From Patescibacteria group bacterium (lineage in GTDB: Bacteria > Patescibacteriota > Saccharimonadia > CAILAD01 > BJGX01), in assembly GCA_030917065.1 (NCBI GenBank), contig JAUPVL010000042.1:1-41152 (forward strand): 41,152 nucleotides of DNA, in the 5' to 3' direction. Of this stretch, positions 1 through 8,569 are shown in pieces. The position numbers were made by a program, and so were the translations under genes. The notes beneath the pieces are model-generated. The model ran no database searches. It was not told the DNA's origin and saw only the letters and a program-made list of their open reading frames with translations. Each line of letters begins with the position of its first letter. Position 1 is the stretch's first letter.

Positions 1-682
1 GACCAAATTGCTTCGGAATACGTACATCACTACGATGATTGTCTCCAATGTGTAGGGTCTGGGATAGCTCCACGGATTTGTATTTGTTGCTTAGTTGATC
101 AAATGATCTTCCGCTAGACTTGCCTAGTAGCTTGTCAGCTGAGCTTATGCCTCCAGCAAAAATATCGATATCCAATCTAGCAAGCAAATCGTCTATCTGT
201 TTTGATTCGAGATACATATCAGTTACATAGTATATCTTAGTACCTGAGCTAGTAGCTTTGTTTAGAATATTTAACAGTGATTTACTAGGTGTCAGTTGGC
301 TATTTTCATACTCCAGCTCAATTCCCAGTAGTCTTGCTAGTAATTTGTTCTTGTCTTTAGAAGACAAACTGATATTTTGTCTTCTACACAAGTCTTCGAT
401 GATAGATATATATATCTGTGTATGTGTGGTTTCGTGGTCTAGTCCGCGACTAGCATTTGCTCGGCGCAAGATAGCCGTGAAGTAGTTGCGCTGTAAGAAT
501 AAAAAATACGGTGTCGTATAGAATCCAGCCCTGGAGAATTCCTCAGAGAACATTTTTGATAGTGTGTAGAATCGATAAAATTCTGGTTCGGGCTTTCTGT
601 ATAGCAAAGTATCAAAAAGATCGACAGTTATAAACTTAGGTTTTATTTGATTGATTTTGTATCTCACCCAAAAATTTTGCAT
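1..682 (-). CDS. HAD-superfamily hydrolase, partial (C-terminus beyond window edge)
   Basis: The first 227 codons of a minus-strand gene run off the left edge of the window. HAD motifs are visible in order: motif I as DLFDTLLYR near residues 21-29 (Asp nucleophile and general acid), motif II as YYVTDMYL with the Thr, a candidate motif III Lys in a KLLGKS segment, and the metal-binding motif HIGDNHRSDVR near the cut end. A helical cap lies between motifs I and II. Related HAD proteins are often found with glycan genes, but substrate cannot be assigned. The ATG at 682 is preceded by TATATT (694-689) with only 6 nt between, so the mRNA should be leaderless. Family certain, function unknown. Confidence 0.8.
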   Translation of the reverse strand, partial: MQNFWVRYKINQIKPKFITVDLFDTLLYRKPEPEFYRFYTLSKMFSEEFSRAGFYTTPYFLFLQRNYFTAILRRANASRGLDHETTHTQIYISIIEDLCRRQNISLSSKDKNKLLARLLGIELEYENSQLTPSKSLLNILNKATSSGTKIYYVTDMYLESKQIDDLLARLDIDIFAGGISSADKLLGKSSGRSFDQLSNKYKSVELSQTLHIGDNHRSDVRIPKQFG

Positions 683-793
683 GTATCCAATATATATTGA
701 ACGAACCAAAATCCAAACCATAAGCATTTATAAGTATTGTAAAAACTTGTAACTGCAAGCTTTGTGATATTTGATACAGTATAATACTCTTAT

Positions 794-1339
794 ATGATAA
801 GAAAAATAGTAATAATACATGGATGGAAAGACAATCCCAACGGCGGCTGGCTAGGTTGGTTTGCAAGCCAATTGCGTCACGAAGGCTATGAAGTAGTCAA
901 CCCACAAATGCCACGAGACACTATCCCAGATATTGATAATTGGGTCGATATCGTAAATAACGTAGTGGGTGAGCTAGATCACTATACGATACTTATCGGT
1001 CATTCGTTGGGTACGTTTGTATTGCTGAGATATCTGGAGAGATACGAAGGTATCGAGAAGGCTCTGGCTCTGGTGCTAGTAGCTGGGTTTTTGAATCCCA
1101 AGATAGATAAGGCAAATGATTATTTCTTACCCACTCCAGATGTAGAGAAAGTAAAAAAACATGTTGAGAGTATTTATCATATCTATTCTGACGATGATAA
1201 GATGGTATCAACGGATAGAAGTATCGAACTTGCAGACAAGCTCGGGGGAGAGCAGATATGCCTAGAGGGCAAAGGCCATTTTACTGCAAAGGAGATATCT
1301 GAACTACCTGAGTTATTGGACATAATTAAGAACATTTGA
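794..1339 (+). CDS. RBBP9/YdeN-family alpha/beta serine hydrolase
   Basis: This 181-aa alpha/beta hydrolase has the nucleophile elbow GHSLG (Ser71), a candidate acid in SDDDKMV (Asp134 or Asp135) and a late His in GKGHF (His162). The opening VIIHGW oxyanion-hole strand and size match the small RBBP9/YdeN family. No signal peptide is seen, so it should be cytosolic. Physiological substrate is unknown. TATAAT at 780-785 ends 8 nt before the ATG, predicting a leaderless mRNA. It precedes dnaG by 5 nt and probably shares its transcript. Confidence 0.85.
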   Translation: MIRKIVIIHGWKDNPNGGWLGWFASQLRHEGYEVVNPQMPRDTIPDIDNWVDIVNNVVGELDHYTILIGHSLGTFVLLRYLERYEGIEKALALVLVAGFLNPKIDKANDYFLPTPDVEKVKKHVESIYHIYSDDDKMVSTDRSIELADKLGGEQICLEGKGHFTAKEISELPELLDIIKNI

Positions 1340-1344
1340 TTATC

Positions 1345-3105
1345 ATGAATGAAGTAGAACAAATAAAAGACAGGCTCGACATAGTAGATGTCATAAGCAA
1401 CTATGTGCCGTTGAAACAAGCAGGTAGCAATTGGAAGGGATTGAGTCCGTTCAAAAACGAGAAGACTCCAAGCTTCATGGTGAGCTCCGAAAAGGGTATA
1501 TGGCATGACTTTAGCTCTGGTCAGGGCGGAGATGTATTTTCGTTTGTGATGTTGATGGAGGGAATAGAGTTTCGTGAAGCTCTCGAGATGCTTGCTAAGC
1601 GTGCAGGGGTGGAGCTCAAGCCCAGAAGTAGCTATTCCAAAAAGGACGTAGAATCTAAGAACAGCCTTTATGATGCCCTAGATATGGCAATGAAGTTTTA
1701 TCACCTCAATCTTCCTAAGAACCAAAAAGCACTTGAATACATTGCTCAAAAAAGAGAACTCAAAAAAGATATCATACAGAGGTATCGTATCGGCTACAGT
1801 CCAGATGAATGGAGTAAGCTTAGTGATTATTTGGTATCCAAAGGGTTTGATACCAAGCAGTTGTTGTCAGCTGGACTTGCCAAAGGCAAAAAAGATAGTT
1901 CGGGTGTGTATGATGTGTTTAGAAATAGGATTATGTTTCCGGTGTTTGATACCCAAAAAAGAGCTATCGGGTTTTCCGCAAGGGCACTAGACGAATCTGA
2001 AAACGCCAAGTATATAAATACTCCAGAGACTCCGATTTATCACAAGAGTAGTGCAATATATGGATTGGCCCAAGCCAAAGATAGTATTAGAAAGCTAGAT
2101 GAAGTGATACTAGTAGAAGGTAATATGGATGTCTTGGCACTAGCTAACAACGGTTATGACAACACTGTGGCAGCATCGGGTACAGCTATCACGCTAGAAC
2201 AGTTACGCATCTTGTCTAGACTCACCAAAAACATCAAGCTGTGTTTTGATGCAGACTCAGCTGGAGAAAAAGCCACTTCAAGAGCTCTAGAGATAGCAAG
2301 CTCACTGGACGTCAAGTTGATGGTGATAGTACTAGAAAACGCCAAAGATCCAGATGAACTCATCAAAAAAGACAAGAAACTATGGGAGAAGCTGGTCGCC
2401 AATGCTCAGTATGCACCAGACTATATATTTGCAATCGCCAATAAAAAGTTCGATACTACATCGGCATATGGCAAGAAGCAATTTGCGGCTTTTGTATTAC
2501 CAACTATCGTGAGTCTATCAGATGAAATAGAAACTCATCACTATGCCAAGCTTTTGGCTCAGTCAATCGATGTGCCAGAAGAGTCTATCTTGAACAAAAT
2601 CAATTCAACAAAAGATAGCAAACCAGTCACAGTCGTGAGCAAACCAACGTTAGATGACACGAAACCAACCCAAAAACCCAAGAGAGTCCTTTCTCAACAG
2701 GAAAAAATAGAGAGAATCATACTCGAGCTGATGCTTGCAAATATTTCAGCAAGAGATGCTCTAGATGATATCGAGTATGACGAAATATCAGATTTGCACA
2801 CTGATGTATTCAAAGTTTTGCGCACTCATCCCAAGTACGATGTCGTAAGAATAGCAAAATTATTGCCAAAATTATCTGATTATGTTAAGATACTTTCATT
2901 ACGGGGAGAACAAGTGTATTCTGATTTAACAGAACACGACGCACGGCTCGAAGCCTTTACCCAAATCCATCGACTAAACAAAATCAGCAAAGAAAAGACC
3001 AAAAGACAGCTCACCAGAGCGATAGCCCAGGCCGAATCAAATAAAGACTATGCAACAGCCAATAAATTGTTAAAAAAGTATCAAGCCCTAATAAACGAGG
3101 AGTAA
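1345..3105 (+). CDS. dnaG: DNA primase DnaG with a zinc site lacking all ligands
   Basis: DNA primase makes RNA primers for replication. This 586-aa protein has the N-terminal CHC2 fold, the catalytic core with TOPRIM motifs EGNMD (near residue 258) and DADSAG (302-307), and a C-terminal helicase-interaction region. The N-terminal zinc ribbon keeps its shape (PF.NEKTPSF) but the usual Cys-His-Cys-Cys ligands are Ser34, Lys37, Asp55 and Ser58. I chose ATG 1345 (MNEVEQIKDRLD) over an in-frame TTG at 1336 that overlaps the previous stop. Followed 5 nt later by rpoD, as in the classical macromolecular-synthesis operon. Confidence 0.95.
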   Translation: MNEVEQIKDRLDIVDVISNYVPLKQAGSNWKGLSPFKNEKTPSFMVSSEKGIWHDFSSGQGGDVFSFVMLMEGIEFREALEMLAKRAGVELKPRSSYSKKDVESKNSLYDALDMAMKFYHLNLPKNQKALEYIAQKRELKKDIIQRYRIGYSPDEWSKLSDYLVSKGFDTKQLLSAGLAKGKKDSSGVYDVFRNRIMFPVFDTQKRAIGFSARALDESENAKYINTPETPIYHKSSAIYGLAQAKDSIRKLDEVILVEGNMDVLALANNGYDNTVAASGTAITLEQLRILSRLTKNIKLCFDADSAGEKATSRALEIASSLDVKLMVIVLENAKDPDELIKKDKKLWEKLVANAQYAPDYIFAIANKKFDTTSAYGKKQFAAFVLPTIVSLSDEIETHHYAKLLAQSIDVPEESILNKINSTKDSKPVTVVSKPTLDDTKPTQKPKRVLSQQEKIERIILELMLANISARDALDDIEYDEISDLHTDVFKVLRTHPKYDVVRIAKLLPKLSDYVKILSLRGEQVYSDLTEHDARLEAFTQIHRLNKISKEKTKRQLTRAIAQAESNKDYATANKLLKKYQALINEE

Positions 3106-3110
3106 TTTTA

Positions 3111-4220
3111 ATGCCCAAAAAAGCCACACCCGCACCTACCGAAGAAGAACAACATTTACAAAAAGCCATAGAGAAACTAGTGGCCAAAGGCCGCCAAAAA
3201 GGTTTTGTTACTCAACAAGAAATATTGTCTGATATGCCAGATGCTGAAAACAGCATCGAAGAACTAGACGACTTGTATTCTGCACTTATTGATCAAGGCA
3301 TAGAGGTAGTAGATCAAAAAGATAAGATGATATGGCACACCGAGCCAGAAGAAGACATTGAAAACGCTACGAGTGATGACTATATCAAAGACATTGCTGA
3401 TGACTCAGTGAGATTGTATCTACGCGAGATAGGTAAGATCCCGCTGATAAGTGCCGAAGAGGAAGTGTCTCTTGCCAAGCGCATCGAGAAGGGTGACAAG
3501 GCTGCCAAAGACGCGCTAGCCGAAGCCAATTTGCGTCTAGTAGTAAGTATCGCCAAGAAGTACATTGGACGAGGACTAGACCTGCTTGATCTCATCGAAG
3601 AGGGCAATACTGGCTTGCTTCGAGCTGTTGAGAAGTTTGATTACAAAAGAGGGTTTAAGTTTAGCACCTATGCCACTTGGTGGATTCGCCAAGCTATCAC
3701 CCGTGCTATAGCTGACCAAGCTAGGGTTATTCGTATACCAGTACACATGGTAGAAACTATCAATAAGCTTGTACGTACTCAAAGACGACTTACAACTGAA
3801 CTAGGTAGAGAACCAACCCCGGAAGAATTAGCTAAAGAGCTCGAAATAGATGTAGAAAAAGTCAATCATATATTCAAGATCAGCCAAGATACAACAAGTC
3901 TCGACGCAACTGTAGGAGAAGATGAAGATTCTAGCCTAGGGGACTTTATTGAAGATCAAGATACCGTTAGTCCTCACGACGCAGCTACATTTGAACTGCT
4001 CAAGGAGCATATCGATGAGACATTGAGCATGTTGACTCCGCGCGAACAGAAGATACTACGTATGAGATTTGGACTAGAAGATGGGCGCAGCCACACACTC
4101 GAAGAGGTAGGTCAGGAGTTTGGCGTGACCCGTGAACGCATCCGTCAGATAGAAGCCAAGGCTCTTACCAAGCTACGCAAGCACAAAGACTCCAAGAAGC
4201 TCAAAGACTATATTGTATAG
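3111..4220 (+). CDS. rpoD: Primary sigma factor RpoD (sigma-70)
   Basis: Housekeeping sigma factor that directs RNA polymerase to -10/-35 promoters. The 369-aa protein has an N-terminal region 1.1-like domain (to about residue 60), region 1.2 (DDSVRLYLREIGKIPL), regions 2.1-2.4 with the melting/-10 helix (KFSTYATWWIRQAI), region 3 and region 4 with the -35 helix-turn-helix (EVGQEFGVTRERIRQIE). It is short because the large nonconserved insert of proteobacterial RpoD is absent. GAGGAG overlapping the end of dnaG serves as ribosome-binding site. The consensus promoters in this window (TTGACA, TATAAT) fit this factor. Confidence 0.97.
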   Translation: MPKKATPAPTEEEQHLQKAIEKLVAKGRQKGFVTQQEILSDMPDAENSIEELDDLYSALIDQGIEVVDQKDKMIWHTEPEEDIENATSDDYIKDIADDSVRLYLREIGKIPLISAEEEVSLAKRIEKGDKAAKDALAEANLRLVVSIAKKYIGRGLDLLDLIEEGNTGLLRAVEKFDYKRGFKFSTYATWWIRQAITRAIADQARVIRIPVHMVETINKLVRTQRRLTTELGREPTPEELAKELEIDVEKVNHIFKISQDTTSLDATVGEDEDSSLGDFIEDQDTVSPHDAATFELLKEHIDETLSMLTPREQKILRMRFGLEDGRSHTLEEVGQEFGVTRERIRQIEAKALTKLRKHKDSKKLKDYIV

Positions 4221-4223
4221 TAC

Positions 4224-4487
4224 CTAGTTTCTGTCTATTCTATTCAAGATATCGTAAAGTGCTTGCTCATCTGGGTCCAGTGCTTCGGATAATGCACGCT
4301 TACTATATATTGTTACAAGCATCTTTCTAGCTCTTTCTGTAAGAGCAAGAATTATTTCAGCATTTTGTTCTACAGTAGAGAGACGCTTAACCCCACCATC
4401 CTCACCTGTGCGTGTGACTATTGGGTCTTCACCATCAGGCAAGGTCATCTCGATATCACGTTCATCAAATCTTTCTGATTCTGACAT
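4224..4487 (-). CDS. Small acidic hypothetical protein (87 aa)
   Basis: I do not recognise this protein. It is acidic at the N-terminus (SESERFDERD) with a predicted helical middle (residues ~38-65) and no TM segment or Cys. It is convergent with rpoD, with 3 bp between stops. On the minus strand a TATAAT lies about 35 nt upstream of the ATG, and AGGAAACA just before the start can serve as a ribosome-binding site. Codon use and GC resemble the core genes. A real lineage-specific gene seems likely; function unknown. Confidence 0.6.
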   Translation of the reverse strand: MSESERFDERDIEMTLPDGEDPIVTRTGEDGGVKRLSTVEQNAEIILALTERARKMLVTIYSKRALSEALDPDEQALYDILNRIDRN

Positions 4488-4558
4488 TGTTTCCTATCTA
4501 GTTACTTTCTTTAGCTATGATTATAGCATAATCATTTCAGCAATTTTGATAATTAAAC

Positions 4559-4583
4559 TAAGACCAAGCTGAGTGCTTAGTCT
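4559..4583 (-). terminator. Hairpin terminator after the 103-aa hypothetical gene
   Basis: On the minus strand AGACTAAGC pairs with GCTTGGTCT (one G-U pair) around the loop ACTCA, followed by a T-rich run (TAGTTTAATT). It sits directly downstream of the stop at 4601. Confidence 0.6.
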
Positions 4584-4600
4584 TTGATTGCCTGCAAAAG

Positions 4601-4912
4601 TTAGGTATTTTTATTTTCACGTCTTGCGCGCCTTTGTGCCAAGAATTGTATCTCATCACGATCTAGTGGCTGACCTGCTTCTCTCTTTGCAATGAGTTCT
4701 GCTTCACGCTTAGCATCGGGTGTTTGAGTATGTGCCGCTCGAAGGCCTTGTTCATTAGTGCTTTGTTGTATTCCTTCTGCTATACGTCGTGCAGTTTCAG
4801 GATCAGGATCGTTGCTGTACCCAATATCTTCTCGAGTCTCTTCATCTACTCTAAACTCACTAGGAGGATGTGGAGGTACTCCTCTGGCTGGGTTTGGCGT
4901 TGGTTCAGGCAT
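4601..4912 (-). CDS. Charged, Pro-rich hypothetical protein (103 aa)
   Basis: Unrecognised soluble protein. The N-terminal 20 residues are Pro-rich (PEPTPNPARGVPP) and likely disordered; the rest is highly charged helix ending in an RRARRENK basic patch. No Cys or TM segment. It is divergent from polA across about 50 bp that hold both promoters; its own minus-strand TATGAT lies 11 nt before the ATG, giving a very short leader. A terminator-like hairpin follows the stop. Confidence 0.6.
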   Translation of the reverse strand: MPEPTPNPARGVPPHPPSEFRVDEETREDIGYSNDPDPETARRIAEGIQQSTNEQGLRAAHTQTPDAKREAELIAKREAGQPLDRDEIQFLAQRRARRENKNT

Positions 4913-4960
4913 ACTGTTATTTAATCACATATGATATCTAGATGCTATAATAATTATCAT

Positions 4961-7810
4961 ATGAAGAGTCGTAAAAAAATAGTTGTTTTTGATGGCCATG
5001 CCTTGGTACACCGAGGTTATCATGCTATACCATATCTTACTACTAAAGACGGTACACCCACCAACGCTGTCTATGGCTTTACCATGATGATGCTACTGGC
5101 TTTGCGTGAGATACGACCAGACTACGCTATAGTAGCGTGGGACGCCCCTGGTAAGACTTTTCGACACGATCAGTTCAAAGACTATAAGGCTACACGTGTA
5201 AAGGCTCCAGACGAGCTCTACGCCCAAATGCCACTCACCAAGGACGTGGTCAGTGCATTCAATATTCCACTCATAGAGTCTGCTGGCTATGAGGCAGATG
5301 ACATCATTGGTACACTGACCAAAAACTACGAAAAATCACACGATGTAGTAGTGGTTACCGGCGATCTGGACGAATTACAGCTAGTCAGTGATACTGTCAG
5401 TGTATACACTATGCGCAAAGGCTTCACTGATACATTTATGTACGATCCAGCTGCAGTACACGAGCGCTACGGCGTTACCCCTGAAGAATTCATAGTATAC
5501 AAAGCACTAAAAGGGGATAGTAGTGACAATATACCAGGTGTTGCTGGCATAGGCGACAAAGGAGCGACAGAGCTAGTCGAGAAATACAAAACACTAGATA
5601 ATATGTACAAACATCTAGATGAGATCAAGCCAGCCCTAGCCAAGAAGCTAGAGGCCGGCAAAGACAATGCATATCTGAGTCTAGAACTATCTACTATCAA
5701 AAGAGATGTAGATATTGAATTTAAGCTCCAAGATGCAGCACTGCATGAATATGATAGAAAAAAAGTCTTTGATCTTTTTCACAAGCTAGAATTCAAAAGC
5801 TTGCTATCGAAGTTACCCAATCAGTCATTTACAGAGGAACAGCAGCTCTCTACCCAAGAAGCAGTAGAGGAGATAGAGACTGCCACTAAGAGTCGAGACC
5901 ATCTGAAAAAAGCCAAATATCATACTGTGGATTCTGACAAGTCTCTCGACACACTAGTGGCAAAACTAAATAAACAATCAGTGTTTTCGATAGATACCGA
6001 GACAACTAGCACCGACGTGATGAAAGCACATCTGGTGGGTATTTCTGTGTGCTTCGAGGAGTGTGAAGCTTACTACATACCAGTCGGTCACACATTGAAC
6101 GACAAAGATGACAGTCATTACATTGATGACAATAAGAAGACTCAAGCTTCAATTTTTGAAAAAGATGCATCTGAGTATGAGAATCTTAGCCTAGCCGACG
6201 GTCAATTGTCCAGACAAAAAGTACTAGATGCTTTAAGGCCCGTACTAGAAAGCACCAAGATAGGCAAGATCGGCCACAATCTCAAATATGATTATCAGAT
6301 ATTTGCAAACAACGGTGTGCATATGGAAAATATTGTATTTGATACGATGGTCGCAGCATTTCTTATCAATCCTATCGGTAGAGCACAGACTTTATCAGAG
6401 CTAGCATACGCGGAGTTGGGTATATCGATGATAGATATAGAAGAACTAATAGGAAAAAAAGGTAAGAGCCAAGGATCTTTTAACGAGGTGGAGGTATCAA
6501 AGGCCACTCAGTATGCCGCCGAAGATGCCGATGTTGCATTGCGCTTGTACAATAAACTGACTCAAGCGCTCGAACATGAACCTACTGGTACCAAAAAACT
6601 CGCCAATATGGCTCGGCAATTGGAGTGGCCACTGATAGAAGTATTGGGTGATATGGAGTTGACTGGCGTCACTCTGGACGTGGCATATCTAGGCAAACTA
6701 GCCAAAGAGTTTGGTTCAAAACTGGATAAAATAAAATCAGCCATCTACAAACATGCTGGACGTGAGTTCAATATTAGTTCTACCCAACAGCTCAAAGTGA
6801 TACTTTTTGATGAGCTCAAGATAGACACTACTGGTCTCAAAAAGATCAAAACAGGTGTGAGCACTGCAGCAGGAGAGCTAGAGAAGCTCAAAGGTAAGCA
6901 CCCTATAGTAGATGAGTTGTTTGAGTATCGAGAACTTACCAAGCTCATGAGCACCTACGTCGAAGCTTTGCCTAACTATGTAGCAAGCGACGGAAAGATA
7001 CACACTAGCTACAACCAGACTATCGCTCAAACTGGACGTCTCAATAGCACCAATCCCAATCTACAAAACATACCCGTACGAACAGTAGAGGGCAAACGCA
7101 TTCGCAGAGCCTTTGTAGTAGATGAAAGGAATGTATTTGTATCCGCAGACTACAGCCAGATAGAGCTCAGACTAGCTGCCGATCTTGCAGGTGACAAGCC
7201 GATGATCAAGGCATTCAAAGACGGTATGGACATACATACGCTGACAAGTGCTGAGATGTTTGGTATCAAACCCAGTGAAGTTACACCTGAGCAGCGCTAT
7301 GCCGCCAAGGCCATCAACTTTGGTGTGTTATACGGCATGAACACCCATGGTCTGGCAGTAGCTACAGGGTTTAGTTACGAGCAGTCCAAAGAATTTATAG
7401 ATAGGTATTTTGAGTTGCGAAAGGGTGTGGCTGACTACATAGCTAGCATCAAAAAGATGGCACACGACAAAGGCTACACTGAGACTATCTTTGGCAGAAG
7501 AAGACCTTGCCCGGACGTGCGTTCGAGCAATTTTATAGTACGTTCGGCGGCTGAACGAGCAGCTGTCAATATGCCTTTGCAAGGTACCGCTGCCGATATG
7601 ATGAAGCTAGCGATGATTCGGATACACAAGAAGCTACCCAAAGATGCCAAGTTGATATTACAAATCCATGATGAATTGGTGGTAGAATGTCCAAAAGCTT
7701 TGTCCAAAGAAGTTGCCAAGATTATGCAAACTGAGATGGTAGGGGTACATAAGTTCAAAGTGCCGATAGAAGTAGATATATCCTTCGGAGACAACTGGGG
7801 AGAGCTGTAG
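4961..7810 (+). CDS. polA: DNA polymerase I, three-domain
   Basis: Repair and Okazaki-processing polymerase of 949 aa. The 5'-3' exonuclease domain (FDGHALVHRGYHA, YEADDIIGTL, GDSSDNIPG) is followed by a complete 3'-5' proofreading domain (DTET with Asp345/Glu347, GHNLKYD, YAAEDAD) and the polymerase (TGRLNSTNPNLQNIP, SADYSQIELR, KAINFGVLYG, QIHDELVVE with His903/Asp904). Unlike Taq-type enzymes the proofreading residues are present. An upstream in-frame ATG at 4931 is unlikely: it lies before TATAAT (4946-4951), which sits 9 nt ahead of ATG 4961, so the real mRNA is nearly leaderless. Confidence 0.97.
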   Translation: MKSRKKIVVFDGHALVHRGYHAIPYLTTKDGTPTNAVYGFTMMMLLALREIRPDYAIVAWDAPGKTFRHDQFKDYKATRVKAPDELYAQMPLTKDVVSAFNIPLIESAGYEADDIIGTLTKNYEKSHDVVVVTGDLDELQLVSDTVSVYTMRKGFTDTFMYDPAAVHERYGVTPEEFIVYKALKGDSSDNIPGVAGIGDKGATELVEKYKTLDNMYKHLDEIKPALAKKLEAGKDNAYLSLELSTIKRDVDIEFKLQDAALHEYDRKKVFDLFHKLEFKSLLSKLPNQSFTEEQQLSTQEAVEEIETATKSRDHLKKAKYHTVDSDKSLDTLVAKLNKQSVFSIDTETTSTDVMKAHLVGISVCFEECEAYYIPVGHTLNDKDDSHYIDDNKKTQASIFEKDASEYENLSLADGQLSRQKVLDALRPVLESTKIGKIGHNLKYDYQIFANNGVHMENIVFDTMVAAFLINPIGRAQTLSELAYAELGISMIDIEELIGKKGKSQGSFNEVEVSKATQYAAEDADVALRLYNKLTQALEHEPTGTKKLANMARQLEWPLIEVLGDMELTGVTLDVAYLGKLAKEFGSKLDKIKSAIYKHAGREFNISSTQQLKVILFDELKIDTTGLKKIKTGVSTAAGELEKLKGKHPIVDELFEYRELTKLMSTYVEALPNYVASDGKIHTSYNQTIAQTGRLNSTNPNLQNIPVRTVEGKRIRRAFVVDERNVFVSADYSQIELRLAADLAGDKPMIKAFKDGMDIHTLTSAEMFGIKPSEVTPEQRYAAKAINFGVLYGMNTHGLAVATGFSYEQSKEFIDRYFELRKGVADYIASIKKMAHDKGYTETIFGRRRPCPDVRSSNFIVRSAAERAAVNMPLQGTAADMMKLAMIRIHKKLPKDAKLILQIHDELVVECPKALSKEVAKIMQTEMVGVHKFKVPIEVDISFGDNWGEL

Positions 7811-7821
7811 CAAACAGAAAA

Positions 7822-7854
7822 CCCACCCTGGACTCTGCAGGAGTCCAGGGTGGG
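7822..7854. terminator. Strong hairpin between convergent genes
   Basis: A perfect 14-bp inverted repeat (arms 7822-7835 and 7841-7854, loop TGCAG) lies between polA and the minus-strand gene ending at 7872. The T tract (TTTTCTGTTTG) follows it only on the minus strand, so it is best suited to terminate that gene, but may stop polA transcripts too. Confidence 0.8.
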
Positions 7855-7871
7855 ATATAGGCGACTTGCGG

Positions 7872-8069
7872 CTAGTCACTCAAGTGGGAGATATCACCCC
7901 ACCAAAAGAATATTCGAACTACAAAACAGGCAAAGACGACTATTAGAAATGGGATGGCGTATATTGGCTTTGCATTGAACAGTACTAGTACAAACATCGC
8001 CAAGGCGGATAGGATAGATATACCCATTAGGCTTCTGTCAATCCATACGGGTCGGTCGGCAATATCCAT
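7872..8069 (-). CDS. Small two-TM membrane protein (65 aa)
   Basis: A short inner-membrane protein with two predicted helices (about residues 15-31 and 36-54) and a Trp-rich end (RIFFWWGD). Family unrecognised. It has a defined promoter on the minus strand: TTGCAT, 16-bp spacer, TATAAT about 47 nt upstream, then an AGGAGC ribosome-binding site just before ATG. A strong hairpin terminator follows. This is one of several SD-led small genes in the window, in contrast to the leaderless core genes. Confidence 0.65.
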   Translation of the reverse strand: MDIADRPVWIDRSLMGISILSALAMFVLVLFNAKPIYAIPFLIVVFACFVVRIFFWWGDISHLSD

Positions 8070-8218
8070 TTTTAGCTCCTGTCATTCGAACTTCGAGGGT
8101 GCAAAAATCAGCAAAGTTATTATAGCCCAATCTGTACAATATGCAATAATATGTATATTACTGGTAGCTCTTGGCTTGTTTGCTAGTGTGAGATATAACT
8201 GTTCTAATCAAGTGATTA

Positions 8219-8542
8219 TTATAACAATTCAAACCAAATAATTTTGATGATAGTTTCTGGGCCAACACTACAGTTATAGTATCTAGAATATGTATCATAC
8301 ATTTCCCGTTCAGAATCAAAGGTCTCGTGACCTTCCTTGTCTTCTTCTGTTAGTTTTGCTAGGGGTTTTTCAACTACTTTGGTAACAACTGCTTTCGCAA
8401 AAGGCTGTAGTGTCTCCCAGACTATCAGCTCTAGACTATTACCTACTTTGATGTCTTTGTCATCAAATAATCGCCAAGTAGATTTCTTTGTTCCATCAAG
8501 CACTAACTTCGATAGACTTTTCCTAAACTTCAGCGCTTTCAT
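8219..8542 (-). CDS. ASCH-domain protein
   Basis: The 107-aa protein has the ASCH beta-barrel pattern: GTKKSTWRLFDD near the start, a strand pair around VGNSLELIVW, and a C-terminal YYNCSVGPETIIKIIWFEL. ASCH proteins are related to PUA domains and bind RNA or modified nucleosides; some hydrolyse N4-acetylcytidine. The exact substrate cannot be read here. The -10 TATAAC is 8 nt upstream of the ATG (leaderless) and the gene follows the ABC exporter end by 27 nt. Confidence 0.8.
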   Translation of the reverse strand: MKALKFRKSLSKLVLDGTKKSTWRLFDDKDIKVGNSLELIVWETLQPFAKAVVTKVVEKPLAKLTEEDKEGHETFDSEREMYDTYSRYYNCSVGPETIIKIIWFELL

Positions 8543-8569
8543 AAGTAGTGGTTATATCAATAAAATATA

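Noticed and set aside
636..866. Minus-strand 76-codon ORF
   Set aside because: Overlaps two better-supported genes out of frame and shows no family features.
4931..4960. Upstream in-frame ATG for polA
   Set aside because: It lies before the TATAAT box that sits 9 nt ahead of ATG 4961.
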